From: JBJYIN01 sp046237015
Lineage (GTDB): Bacteria; Pseudomonadota; Gammaproteobacteria; Enterobacterales; Enterobacteriaceae
Length of the DNA stretch: 64,000 nucleotides
Direction: 5' to 3'
NCBI RefSeq assembly: GCF_046237015.1
Contig: NZ_JBJYIN010000003.1
Location: 1-64,000, forward strand
Below the pieces are notes generated by a model that saw only the letters and a program-made list of their open reading frames with translations, did no database searches and had not been told where the DNA came from. A program made the position numbers and the translations under genes. Of the stretch, positions 6,612 through 14,658 are shown piece by piece. The first letter of the stretch is position 1. Each line of letters begins with the position of its first letter.

Positions 6612-7871
6612 ATGAAGAAACTTTTATTATCTGCATCAATCTCAGCGCTGCTTCTTGGTCTTAGCGGCACGTCCGCGCTGGCAGATGAAAATGTTACCGC
6701 GTGGCGGCTATTTGTCGCCGATCATGATAAGCCCGTCGTCAATATCATTGATGCGCTAGACGGCGATAAGCTTGAAACATTGAATATTAAAGGCCCGGCG
6801 AGCTTATACCGTAGTGAAAGTGGCGCGACCGTTTTCGCCGTTCAGGGAAGCGCAGGGGTTGTTTCAACAATCGCTTCCGGTATTAGTTTTCACGACCACG
6901 GCGACCATGCCGACATTGATGTTGACCCTCCTAAACTCCTGAATGTTGAGTTAACGGGTAAAAAACCAGGGCACTTTGTTGAACGTCAGGGAAAAATTGC
7001 CCAATGGTTTGACGGTGAGGCCAGCACCGATATTTTGAGTGAACAAGCTGTGCTCAATGGGAAAAAAGCGGTAACGAAAGTGAATGTCGTTGCCCCTCAT
7101 CACGGTGTTGCCGTTCCTTATGATAATTATGTCGTGGTCTCTATCCCTAATCCTGAAGATGCCTCAAAACGTCCAATCGGTGCCCGAGTAGTGGGTCTTG
7201 ACGGGAAAAAAGTGGGCGAAGATGCGCTATGCCCCGGTTTGCATGGCTCAGCGGGTTCAGGCGATACCTATGCCCTCGCTTGCGGAACGGGTTTACTGCT
7301 GATCACGCAGAAAGGCGCGACACCCGTAATCAAACATTTGCCGTATGCAAAATCGTTACCGGAAGGCAGTGCCTCTACGCTGATTGGAGGGAAAGGATTA
7401 CAGTATTTCATCGGTAACTATGGGCCTGACCGCGTTGTGCTGGTTGATCCCACCGAATCCGATAGCTTCCGTCTGGTCCAACTCCCTACCCGACGCGTTC
7501 ATTTCGCCGTGGATCCGATCAGATCGAAATTTGCCTATGTCTTTACGGAAGATGGTCGGTTAAATCAGCTCGATGTGCTTAAAGGTGAGATTACGCAATC
7601 GACCAAATTAACCGAGCCGTACTCAATGGATGGTCATTGGAACGATCCTCGTCCACGCATTGCTGTCGCGGATAACAAAATTTTTGTTACCGATCCGTTA
7701 AAAAGCAAAATTCATGTATTAGATGCGGTCAACTTCAAGAAAACGGGAGAAATCAACGTTGAAGGGCAGCCTTTTAATATTGTTGCCGTCGGCGGTTCGG
7801 GTAAAGTGCACGAAGGTGAGCACGAACATGGCACCCATGAACATCATGGTACGGAACAGCACGCGCATTGA
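6612..7871 (+). CDS. aztD: periplasmic zinc metallochaperone AztD
   Basis: About 419 residues from the ATG at 6612, chosen because GGAGA lies just before it and a clear signal peptide follows (KKLLLSASISALLLGLSGTS, cleavage after ALA). The mature protein looks like a beta-propeller of repeated strands (VLVDPTE, IHVLDAVN). It carries an N-terminal HDHGDHADIDVD cluster and a His-rich tail (HEGEHEHGTHEHHGTEQHAH) for metal binding. AztD proteins bind zinc in the periplasm and pass it directly to AztC. Its place as last gene of the operon fits. An upstream in-frame ATG at 6558 lies inside aztC and is unlikely to be used. Confidence 0.88.
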   Translation: MKKLLLSASISALLLGLSGTSALADENVTAWRLFVADHDKPVVNIIDALDGDKLETLNIKGPASLYRSESGATVFAVQGSAGVVSTIASGISFHDHGDHADIDVDPPKLLNVELTGKKPGHFVERQGKIAQWFDGEASTDILSEQAVLNGKKAVTKVNVVAPHHGVAVPYDNYVVVSIPNPEDASKRPIGARVVGLDGKKVGEDALCPGLHGSAGSGDTYALACGTGLLLITQKGATPVIKHLPYAKSLPEGSASTLIGGKGLQYFIGNYGPDRVVLVDPTESDSFRLVQLPTRRVHFAVDPIRSKFAYVFTEDGRLNQLDVLKGEITQSTKLTEPYSMDGHWNDPRPRIAVADNKIFVTDPLKSKIHVLDAVNFKKTGEINVEGQPFNIVAVGGSGKVHEGEHEHGTHEHHGTEQHAH

Positions 7872-7937
7872 TAATTATAGACGACAAGCGTGGGATCGAG
7901 TCGAACGCCCTTCTCGCCTGAATAGCTGATTCGTTGT

Positions 7938-7967
7938 ATTCTCCCCATGTTCCCAAATGGGGAGAAT
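7938..7967 (+). terminator. hairpin after aztD
   Basis: Perfect 11-bp stem (ATTCTCCCCAT / ATGGGGAGAAT) with a seven-base loop, 66 bp past aztD. It lacks a run of Ts afterwards, so it may stabilise the mRNA 3' end or terminate weakly. It lies upstream of the next small gene. Confidence 0.5.
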
Positions 7968-7999
7968 GCTTATCTGATCAACTGCATAAGGAGATGACG

Positions 8000-8296
8000 G
8001 TGTACAACAGGGAAAAACTGCGTTTTTCACAAATATTGCTTGGCATCGCCGCGATATTTTCAGCCCTGATGGCGGGGTTATTCGGCTGGCTCTATCTTGC
8101 TCTTTACTGGCCATATCGCGATAAATTCAATGAGTTGGGTCGATACTTTGATGAGGAAGCGACAGTGGTTTATCACGAAGATGCGAGTGCCTTTCTGTGC
8201 CCTACACTGTTTTTTACACTGCTCACCCTACTGATCGTTGCACTTTGGATGAAACGTCGGCGTCGTCCTGCCGCTCAACACGATAAACAGCAATAA
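8000..8296 (+). CDS. small inner-membrane protein of unknown function
   Basis: About 98 residues if translation starts at the GTG at 8000, six bases after AAGGAG; the ATG at 7994 is too close to that site. There are two membrane segments: ILLGIAAIFSALMAGLFGWL near the N-terminus and FFTLLTLLIVALWM near the end, followed by the basic tail KRRRRP. Between them is a charged loop with two acidic stretches. I do not recognise the family. Its 3' end overlaps the end of the convergent gene on the other strand by 74 bp. Confidence 0.6.
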   Translation: MYNREKLRFSQILLGIAAIFSALMAGLFGWLYLALYWPYRDKFNELGRYFDEEATVVYHEDASAFLCPTLFFTLLTLLIVALWMKRRRRPAAQHDKQQ

Positions 8297-8810
8297 TACG
8301 GTAAGGCCCGGGTTCACAGCCGGTCAGCGCACCTGATGTAATCAACGTACTCGCCGCCTCCGCTGTTTCCAGCAAACAATACTCGTTAACCTGAACCTTC
8401 TCCGCAAGATGATTACACGATAGCGGAGAACACTCAGCCGAATAACTCGTCGTATATGAAACGATGTCGAACCCGATGAGTACCTTTTTTACAGGGATCT
8501 CTACATTTACTGGCACATCCGGCTCAGGTTCGTAACGAACCCAATTTGGGGCATCGTCATACTCTCTTTCATCACCTTCATAATAAAAATAAGTTAGCGA
8601 TGTCGCATCGATCTGCTTTTCCCGGACAATATCATCAATCACGTCGAGCGAATCAAACAGCCAATATCCATTATGTCGCCAGCATTCAATCCACTCAGTA
8701 AAATCAGATGAAACACACGCGCTTACTGAACAGACCGTTTTGACTTGCGAGGTATGCAACCATGGCGGACAAGCCACGATGAATTTCGCCATATATCCCA
8801 ATGGTTTCAT
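8223..8810 (-). CDS. hypothetical protein
   Basis: Soluble protein of about 195 residues from the ATG at 8810, which has AGGG seven bases upstream; a GTG at 8819 would add three residues. It begins GYMAKFIVACPPWLHTSQVK and contains an acidic middle (YYEGDEREYDDAPNWVRYEP) and several cysteines (C-S-P-L-S-C). No signal peptide is apparent and no family is recognised. It converges on and overlaps the small membrane protein gene by 74 bp, so one of the two 3' ends may be less conserved. Confidence 0.55.
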   Translation of the reverse strand: MKPLGYMAKFIVACPPWLHTSQVKTVCSVSACVSSDFTEWIECWRHNGYWLFDSLDVIDDIVREKQIDATSLTYFYYEGDEREYDDAPNWVRYEPEPDVPVNVEIPVKKVLIGFDIVSYTTSYSAECSPLSCNHLAEKVQVNEYCLLETAEAASTLITSGALTGCEPGPYRIIAVYRVERQDDADVSSKVQRSVG

Positions 8811-9012
8811 TGCTGACACCCTAATAATTTCCCTAATGACCGATACTCAACGACAGGTCGGTATCGCATCAATACTCTTTTTACTATGCAGACGGCTGAA
8901 AACCATACCATAACCACTTTCCGCCGGGACGATTAATTATCTTATTTTAGATATTTTCCTCATCTTTCAGCATAATAGGGTTTTCTCTCTTCCTATTTAA
9001 CGGAGAAGCCGT

Positions 9013-9330
9013 ATGTCTCTTGAACCCACGCTCCCCAGTGGCTGGGAATACGCCGACAGCCAAAAACAGCAGGCTTTACAGGCAGAGTACCAACGTGAGC
9101 TACCAACGATTCACCCGCTTTATGGCATTGATGTATCAGCGATTGCTTACCGTGAATGTAATGATGATATTCTGGTGCGGCATACGCAGGAAACGGATCG
9201 TGTCTCGGTGGTACATCTGACCTGGATTATGAAAAAGGAGTTTGCCAATTTTCCCCGAGTGGATTTTACCGGCTCTTTTCAAGAATTCATTCAATGGGAA
9301 TACCAGATGTATGGACTGGAACCGGAATAA
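9013..9330 (+). CDS. hypothetical protein, first of a small cluster
   Basis: Soluble 105-residue protein with GGAGAA before its ATG. It starts SLEPTLPSGWEYADSQKQQ and contains HPLYGIDVSAIAYRECNDDI and VVHLTW. I recall small uncharacterised bacterial proteins with the same H-P-L-Y-G and V-V-H-L-T-W blocks, but no function. It is followed by three more small genes on the same strand within 1 kb, with 36 bp to the next one, so it is probably the first gene of a transcription unit. Confidence 0.7.
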   Translation: MSLEPTLPSGWEYADSQKQQALQAEYQRELPTIHPLYGIDVSAIAYRECNDDILVRHTQETDRVSVVHLTWIMKKEFANFPRVDFTGSFQEFIQWEYQMYGLEPE

Positions 9331-9366
9331 CACCAATCGGTCACTCATTAACAAGGAAGCAAATTA

Positions 9367-9756
9367 ATGCAGGCACAAGCGCACCACTGGAAGCACACCC
9401 CCGCACCGCAGCAGACAGCGCCACTTCACTTTCAGGCACTATTTACCGATGTAGAAGCTGAAAAAATGCGGCAAGGCATTATCCCAAAGCAAATGGAAGA
9501 TAAATGGTTTGTCTATTTTGAGGACGGTTGGCTTCGTTTTCATCGCAGCTGGACCGGATTTTTTATCTATGCGCTGAAACTGGAAGGCTCCCCTGCTGGC
9601 GTTCGGGTAACAGATTCATGGGTAAACCGAGATCCGGAACAATATACAAGTACCGATCTGGAATATGACCGGATTATGCTGGGTTACCTGATTGATGTCT
9701 CATTGCTGAAAAAGCAGGACGTTCCTTTTCCAACGTATAAGCACCCCGATGCCTGA
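9367..9756 (+). CDS. hypothetical protein with PKQMEDKWFVYFEDG motif
   Basis: Soluble 129-residue protein; AAGGAAG precedes the ATG. The central block (QMEDKWFVYFEDGWLRFHRS, then WTGFFIYALKLE and RDPEQYTSTDLEYDRIML) belongs to a widespread small-protein family that I recognise by sight but cannot name. The F-H-R-S-W-T-G core is its most conserved part. It overlaps the next gene by eight bases (ATG at 9749 inside its last codons), so translation is coupled. Confidence 0.7.
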   Translation: MQAQAHHWKHTPAPQQTAPLHFQALFTDVEAEKMRQGIIPKQMEDKWFVYFEDGWLRFHRSWTGFFIYALKLEGSPAGVRVTDSWVNRDPEQYTSTDLEYDRIMLGYLIDVSLLKKQDVPFPTYKHPDA

Positions 9757-10108
9757 CGATAAAACCTCTTCCCGTTTCGCGGTAGCGCTCACGGCGTTGA
9801 ATACTTTACGGTCAGAGGCAATTGGCCGTTTATCACAGGGTGATACATCGGCCCTGCCGAGCAAATTGCAGCTTGATGACGCCATTCAGTGTCTACAATT
9901 TTGCCAGCAACACCAGATAACTGCCGCCGCCAACGTCATTCAACTTCCTATGCCCCAAACGGCCACTCCCTCATCGGAATACCGCATTGTGGAAGATCAC
10001 GAAACCGATCAACAGGAATACTGGACAGAACTGAGCCTAAACCATCACCCGGTCAGGCCATCACCGGGCGTCTTACTACTGGATTGCGGCCTGATACCAA
10101 AGGAATGA
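9749..10108 (+). CDS. hypothetical protein
   Basis: Protein of 119 residues with a helical N-terminal half (RFAVALTALNTLRSEAIGRL, then LDDAIQCLQFCQQHQI). The C-terminal half is proline-rich and ends VLLLDCGLIPKE. No family or catalytic motif is recognised. Its start overlaps the stop of the preceding gene, and a fourth small gene starts six bases after its stop. It is probably part of the same four-gene unit. Confidence 0.55.
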   Translation: MPDDKTSSRFAVALTALNTLRSEAIGRLSQGDTSALPSKLQLDDAIQCLQFCQQHQITAAANVIQLPMPQTATPSSEYRIVEDHETDQQEYWTELSLNHHPVRPSPGVLLLDCGLIPKE

Positions 10109-10113
10109 CCACC

Positions 10114-10269
10114 ATGTCTCAACATGAAATGGAGGCACATTTGGCGCAAGAACACCCGAGTGAATGGAAACAGATACGAGCAGGTTTGATGCAACTTGCA
10201 CAATATATTCAGGAAAATGAAGCTCAGATCCGTGCCGAGCGTCAGGCACTCGGTTTAGAGAATAGATAA
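10114..10269 (+). CDS. small hypothetical protein
   Basis: Helical, charged 51-residue protein (SQHEMEAHLAQEHPSEWKQI followed by QENEAQIRAERQALGLENR) that could form a short coiled coil. The ATG at 10114 is chosen because AAAGGA lies about eight bases upstream; an in-frame ATG at 10105 is too close to it. A longer frame reaching back to 9889 runs through the preceding gene and is not credible. It is the last gene of the four-gene cluster before the hairpin at 10292. Confidence 0.5.
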   Translation: MSQHEMEAHLAQEHPSEWKQIRAGLMQLAQYIQENEAQIRAERQALGLENR

Positions 10270-10291
10270 CCCCACTCTTTCCTCCCTACCC

Positions 10292-10321
10292 GGCGGTACG
10301 TCAAAGAGCCTAAGTACCGCC
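10292..10321. terminator. hairpin between the small-gene cluster and the AraC regulator
   Basis: Eight-bp stem GGCGGTAC / GTACCGCC with a 14-base loop between two convergent transcription units. There is no strong T run on either side, so it could serve both strands but is not a canonical intrinsic terminator. Confidence 0.4.
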
Positions 10322-10339
10322 GAGGACAATGTTTCTATA

Positions 10340-11122
10340 CTATTTCCGTTCGGCAAAATAATGAGCAGGTGTGCTACCCATTGTTTTCCTAAACATCGTG
10401 ATGAACGCGTTAACGGACTCATACCCTAATTGGGTCGCCACATTTTGGACGGGAACACCGCTGGCAAGCGCCTGTAGCGCAATAATCAAATGAAGCTGCT
10501 GACGCCAACGTCCGAAGGTCAGCCCCGTCTCACGCAACATCAATCGTGCCAACGTTCGTTCACTTACTGCCAGCCTTTTCGCCCACTCTTTAGATGTACT
10601 TCGATCGTCAGGACAACTGACCAACGTATCAGCCATTTCACGTATTTTGGCATTCGCAGAAACCGGCAAACAGAGATTTTGCTGTGGCATATCCGCTAAT
10701 TCGTCAAGTGTGACTCTGGCGAGTCTGGCGGCATGACTTTCCGGCGGATAATCAATGGCCTCATGTGTTAAACGGTCAACTAATTCTCTGATCAACGGGG
10801 AGATCGCCAATGTACAACATTTATCCGGAAGCGCAGCGGTTCCGGGTTCAACGAATAAATAATTGAGGCGTGCATTCCAGGTCGCTTTAGCGCTATGCGA
10901 AACGCCACCTGGAATCCATACGCCACAGTGCGGAGGCACGATCCAGATATCGTTTTCCGTCCGACAGGTCACCGCACCGTAAAGCACGATAATTAATTGC
11001 CCCTTACGGTGTGTATGGTGTGGGACTTCCGCTTCGTAATCAATGAAATCGAGATGACGCGCGACGGCTGAGCATGGCGTAGCGTCAGGGTCAAACAGCG
11101 TATTAGCATATTGTGATTTCAT
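10340..11122 (-). CDS. AraC-family transcriptional regulator with cupin sensor domain
   Basis: Protein of 260 residues. The N-terminal half is a cupin-like sensor (HTHRKGQLIIVLYGAVTC, then WIVPPHCGVWIPGGVSHSA). The C-terminal 100 residues hold two helix-turn-helix motifs (LAVSERTLARLMLRETGLTF, and VATQLGYESVNAFITMFRKT followed by MGSTPAHY). The layout resembles the NimR/YeaM-type subgroup. It is divergent from the efflux operon starting at 11170 with only 47 bp between the start codons, so it most likely controls that operon and itself. The effector is unknown, perhaps an aromatic acid. Confidence 0.82.
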   Translation of the reverse strand: MKSQYANTLFDPDATPCSAVARHLDFIDYEAEVPHHTHRKGQLIIVLYGAVTCRTENDIWIVPPHCGVWIPGGVSHSAKATWNARLNYLFVEPGTAALPDKCCTLAISPLIRELVDRLTHEAIDYPPESHAARLARVTLDELADMPQQNLCLPVSANAKIREMADTLVSCPDDRSTSKEWAKRLAVSERTLARLMLRETGLTFGRWRQQLHLIIALQALASGVPVQNVATQLGYESVNAFITMFRKTMGSTPAHYFAERK

Positions 11123-11169
11123 GTTATTGGCAGCATTTAGGGATTTTTTGACAGAATATAGTATTTAAC

Positions 11170-13257
11170 ATGGCCTGTAACCCGGCAATAATGAGCGCCA
11201 TGAGCAAAATATACGTCTGTTACCGCCACTTTTTGCGGAACCAATATGCCATGTTTCACCGCGTCGGCGTGGCACTGTCTTCCCCTTCCATACTCAGCGA
11301 TGCTAATGCCTTACTGTACTCAGCCAAAAGCTTTGCGGCAGCGATGTTGGCTTATTACCTCGCCTTATCTATCGGTCTGGACAAGCCATCCTGGGCAATC
11401 GTTACTGTCTATATTGTTTCGCAAACGTCGGTTGGGGCCTCACTAAGCAGAAGCGTCTATCGTCTGGTTGGAACGGTCATCGGTGCCGCAGCAACCGTAT
11501 TGATTGTGCCGACGTTTGTGAATATGCCGATTGTTTGCAGCATCGTACTTGCTGGCTGGATTGCCCTTTGTCTTTACTTCTCACTGCTTGAACGTACACC
11601 TCGCGCTTATGCCTTTGTATTGGCTGGTTACACCGCGAGTCTGATTGGTTTTCCTGCTGTATTCGATCCCAGCGCAATTTTTGATATTGCGGTCATCCGA
11701 GTGCAGGAGATCATGATCGGCATACTCTGTGTCGGTTTGATACATCGATACGTTTTTCCAAAACGTCTATCCGGGATGTTTAACCGCAAGCTGTCGGAAA
11801 CGCTGCATAGCGCACGGCAAATGCTTACTGACACATTAAAGGGAACATCCGTCGGGAATGCAGGGAATCTACAACTGGCTCTCGCGTTACAGTTCTTACA
11901 GGGCGTAAATCATCATCTCCCCTATGACTTTGCCATCTCAGTTCCCGCCCAGCATGCCAGAAAAATAATCCATGACAGGCTGGCACGGTTGTTGGTTGTG
12001 AACAGCGAATTACACGATCGTATGCCGATGATAAATGCATTTTCCCCCGCGCTACAGAGGCTGCTGGAGGATGTTAAAAGCTGGCTTATCGTTGAAGACG
12101 CGAACGAACGCAAACAACAAGGCGATACGCTGACAGAGCGAAGCGCTACGTTAGCGGAACAATTAGAATCAAATGCGCGGACATTTGAAGAAAAGTTGCA
12201 AGTGAGCTTCAGCCGATACCTTCAGGAAGCGCTTGACCTCTTGCAGCAGTGCTATCGCCTTGCTGATGCCATCCATCATGCAAAACCTGTACACCTACAG
12301 ACAGAAAATCAGGCGGCAAAAGGCTATGTTTTCCATCGCGATAGCCTCACCGCGCTGCGTACTGCGCTAGGGGCTTTCGTCATCATCTTGAGTGGCTGCC
12401 TGGTATGGATTTATTCAGCCTGGCCCGATGGTGCCATGGCAGTCTCTATTCTCGGGGTCTGCTGCACGTTATTTGGCAGTTTTGATACCCCAGCCCCCCA
12501 TATTGTCAAATATATTGTCGGCTCAGTTTATGGCGTGGCGATCAGCCTGATTTACACCTGCATACTTCTTCCTCAAGTCACCGAATTCAATGTTCTGATT
12601 GCTGTACTCGCACCGGTCTATTTACTAGCCGGATCGCTGCAAGCTCGGCCCCCTACGACCTTTCTGGCTATGGGCATTACGCTGACATTGCCCATTTTAT
12701 CCGAGTTAGACGCTCACTACCGCGGTGACTTCGTCACGGCAGTCAACACGGCCATTGCATTATTTGTCGCGACAGGTTTTGCGGTGGTCAGCATGGGTCT
12801 GCTGCAAACGGTGCAGGCAGACGCTGCTATTCATCGTCTGCTAAAAATTTGCAGGCGAGACATCCGACATAGCAAAAGGAGTGTGGTTTCAAATGACGTG
12901 TATTGGACGAATCTAATGATTGATAGAACGGCATTACTGCTGCCTCGTTTGCCGCGGAGCAAGCAATCGTCGGGACAGGTGCTCAATCAGATGTTGCATT
13001 ATCTGCGTATAGGCCTCACCACCCTGCACTTACGGCGTTTACGTACTCAATTAGGGGAAGAAATCGCGACAGAGATTAACGAAATTCTTCACCTTCTCGC
13101 CCAAGAAGCAGACACCAGAATCTTACAACAGCGTATTGATTCAATGATTGCGATCCACTCTCCGTCCATGCATGAACCATTGCGTCAACTCATTTACCGG
13201 CTGATTGACCTGCGCTGTGCACTGATGGAACAAGATAAAAGGCTGACAGATGATTAG
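11170..13257 (+). CDS. FUSC-family inner-membrane efflux protein (AaeB/YccS-like)
   Basis: Membrane protein of 695 residues with two hydrophobic blocks (about 55-190 and 395-545), each of several helices, followed by cytoplasmic helical domains. This is the layout of FUSC (fusaric acid resistance / aromatic acid exporter) proteins. The first block begins LYSAKSFAAAMLAYYLALSI and contains KPSWAIVTVYIVSQTSVGAS, a typical FUSC signature. It probably exports aromatic carboxylic acids together with the downstream HlyD-type protein. The genes downstream overlap it (8 bp) and each other, so this is the first gene of a three-gene operon. The start is uncertain: ATGs at 11170, 11191 and 11200 lie close together. 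Confidence 0.85.
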   Translation: MACNPAIMSAMSKIYVCYRHFLRNQYAMFHRVGVALSSPSILSDANALLYSAKSFAAAMLAYYLALSIGLDKPSWAIVTVYIVSQTSVGASLSRSVYRLVGTVIGAAATVLIVPTFVNMPIVCSIVLAGWIALCLYFSLLERTPRAYAFVLAGYTASLIGFPAVFDPSAIFDIAVIRVQEIMIGILCVGLIHRYVFPKRLSGMFNRKLSETLHSARQMLTDTLKGTSVGNAGNLQLALALQFLQGVNHHLPYDFAISVPAQHARKIIHDRLARLLVVNSELHDRMPMINAFSPALQRLLEDVKSWLIVEDANERKQQGDTLTERSATLAEQLESNARTFEEKLQVSFSRYLQEALDLLQQCYRLADAIHHAKPVHLQTENQAAKGYVFHRDSLTALRTALGAFVIILSGCLVWIYSAWPDGAMAVSILGVCCTLFGSFDTPAPHIVKYIVGSVYGVAISLIYTCILLPQVTEFNVLIAVLAPVYLLAGSLQARPPTTFLAMGITLTLPILSELDAHYRGDFVTAVNTAIALFVATGFAVVSMGLLQTVQADAAIHRLLKICRRDIRHSKRSVVSNDVYWTNLMIDRTALLLPRLPRSKQSSGQVLNQMLHYLRIGLTTLHLRRLRTQLGEEIATEINEILHLLAQEADTRILQQRIDSMIAIHSPSMHEPLRQLIYRLIDLRCALMEQDKRLTDD

Positions 13258-13465
13258 TGACGTGAATATTGATGGTGTCTTTGTTCCAGGTTTGCTGGTC
13301 ATCGCGCTCATAACCTTGCTTTGCACGATGTTACTGGTTCCTCTTTTCACTTTCAGTAAGGTCTATCGCCGTTTGCCTTGTCGACCGCTGATTGATTTCT
13401 CAACTTATATTGTTACGTTTTTCCTGCTGCTACAGGGACTGAACGCGTGGGGGTTATTAGCATGA
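13250..13465 (+). CDS. DUF1656 small membrane protein (AaeX-like)
   Basis: Protein of 71 residues with two membrane helices (VPGLLVIALITLLCTMLLVP and FSTYIVTFFLLLQGLNAW). The start ISDVNIDGVFVPG is characteristic of the DUF1656/AaeX family, which nearly always sits between a FUSC exporter gene and an HlyD-type gene, as here. It overlaps the FUSC gene by 8 bp and the next gene by four bases (ATGA at 13462-13465). Its role in the pump is not established. Confidence 0.82.
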   Translation: MISDVNIDGVFVPGLLVIALITLLCTMLLVPLFTFSKVYRRLPCRPLIDFSTYIVTFFLLLQGLNAWGLLA

Positions 13466-14325
13466 AATCATTTTTTTCTCTGTTAGGTCGCTATGCACTT
13501 ACGTTAAGTGCAGTCGGCATAGCGATCATCGTCGCTTTCATCATGTGGAAATATTATGCGCAGAAGCCGTGGACCCGGGATGGGAGAGTTCGCGCTGATG
13601 TGGTGCAAATTGCGCCGGATGTTTCCGGGCCAGTAAGCAGCGTCGCAGTAAGAGATAATCAGCGGGTGAATCGTGGCGATATCCTCTATTCGATAGATCC
13701 AAACTGGTTGAAGTTAGCCGTAGCCAGCGCGAAAGCGGACGTTGAAGCCAGACGCCACGAAATGCTAATGCGCCAAAACGCCGCCACACGACGCACCCAA
13801 CTCAAAGAGATGATTTCAAAAGAGGACTTACAAGAAACAGGCAGCGCAGCAAATGTCGCAACGGCTAATTATCAGAGAGCGCTGGCCGCTCTGGAGTTGG
13901 CTCAACTCAATTTATCCCGTGCTGTCGTTCGATCGCCAGTAACGGGCTATGTCACGCATCTCAGACTTCGCCCAGGAGACTATGCGACAGCAGGCGTGAC
14001 AAAAGTTGCGATTATTGATGCCAGTAGTTTCTGGATTGTTGGCTATTTTGAGGAGACGAAACTACGCCATATCCGTGTGGGAAACCCAGCACAGATCGCA
14101 CTGATGGGATTTGAACCTATCGTCACCGGTCACGTTGAGAGCATCGGACACGGAATCAATGACAGCAACGACGATACGGGTGGGCTGGGTCTGCCAGAGG
14201 TAGAACCTACTTTTAACTGGGTGCGGCTTGCACAGCGTATTCCTGTTCGTATTCAGATTGATAACTTACCCGAAGAAATTGAGTTAGTCGCAGGTATGTC
14301 AGCAAGCGTCGCCCTGACGCCTTGA
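13462..14325 (+). CDS. HlyD-family efflux periplasmic adaptor (AaeA-like)
   Basis: Membrane fusion protein of 287 residues with one N-terminal membrane anchor (YALTLSAVGIAIIVAFIMW). It then has a biotinyl-lipoyl-like half (KPWTRDGRVRADVVQIAPDV), a short helical hairpin, and the second lipoyl half (SPVTGYVTHLRLRPGDYATA), followed by a beta-barrel domain. The start at 13462 is taken from the ATGA overlap with the DUF1656 gene. It should link the FUSC protein to an outer-membrane channel such as TolC, which is encoded elsewhere. Confidence 0.87.
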   Translation: MKSFFSLLGRYALTLSAVGIAIIVAFIMWKYYAQKPWTRDGRVRADVVQIAPDVSGPVSSVAVRDNQRVNRGDILYSIDPNWLKLAVASAKADVEARRHEMLMRQNAATRRTQLKEMISKEDLQETGSAANVATANYQRALAALELAQLNLSRAVVRSPVTGYVTHLRLRPGDYATAGVTKVAIIDASSFWIVGYFEETKLRHIRVGNPAQIALMGFEPIVTGHVESIGHGINDSNDDTGGLGLPEVEPTFNWVRLAQRIPVRIQIDNLPEEIELVAGMSASVALTP

Positions 14326-14363
14326 TGGTGGATCACATCGCTGCTGTAAATTTACATCAAAAT

Positions 14364-14399
14364 CAGACAGCCATCGGTGTAGATATGGGTGGCTGTCTG
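14364..14399 (+). terminator. stem-loop after the efflux operon
   Basis: Perfect 10-bp stem CAGACAGCCA / TGGCTGTCTG with a 16-base loop, 38 bp after the HlyD stop. No T run follows, so termination would be weak. The rest of 14326-14658 holds no convincing gene. Confidence 0.45.
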
Positions 14400-14658
14400 C
14401 ACGGTTTAGGACGCTTTTCGGGTCAGAACCAGAAGACTCTCTGGGTTAAAAACAAATGCCGCATAACGGCTGAGTAAGATAAAAGGATGGGAAAAATCAG
14501 TTAATTCAATAAGTTTCCTGTGATTTTTGTTATTACGCTTTGGATAATTCATGACAAAAGATCTGTTTATGGATGTATCAGCATGGCACATAAACTAATT
14601 AACACTGTTAACTACTTTGTGTATCATCAATCTCAGTCATTCAATTCAGGTCTAATTT

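Noticed and set aside
14406..14591. Open frame of 61 codons on the minus strand after the efflux operon
   Set aside because: No ribosome binding site worth the name, no family resemblance, and it lies across the promoter region of the MarR-GNAT gene.
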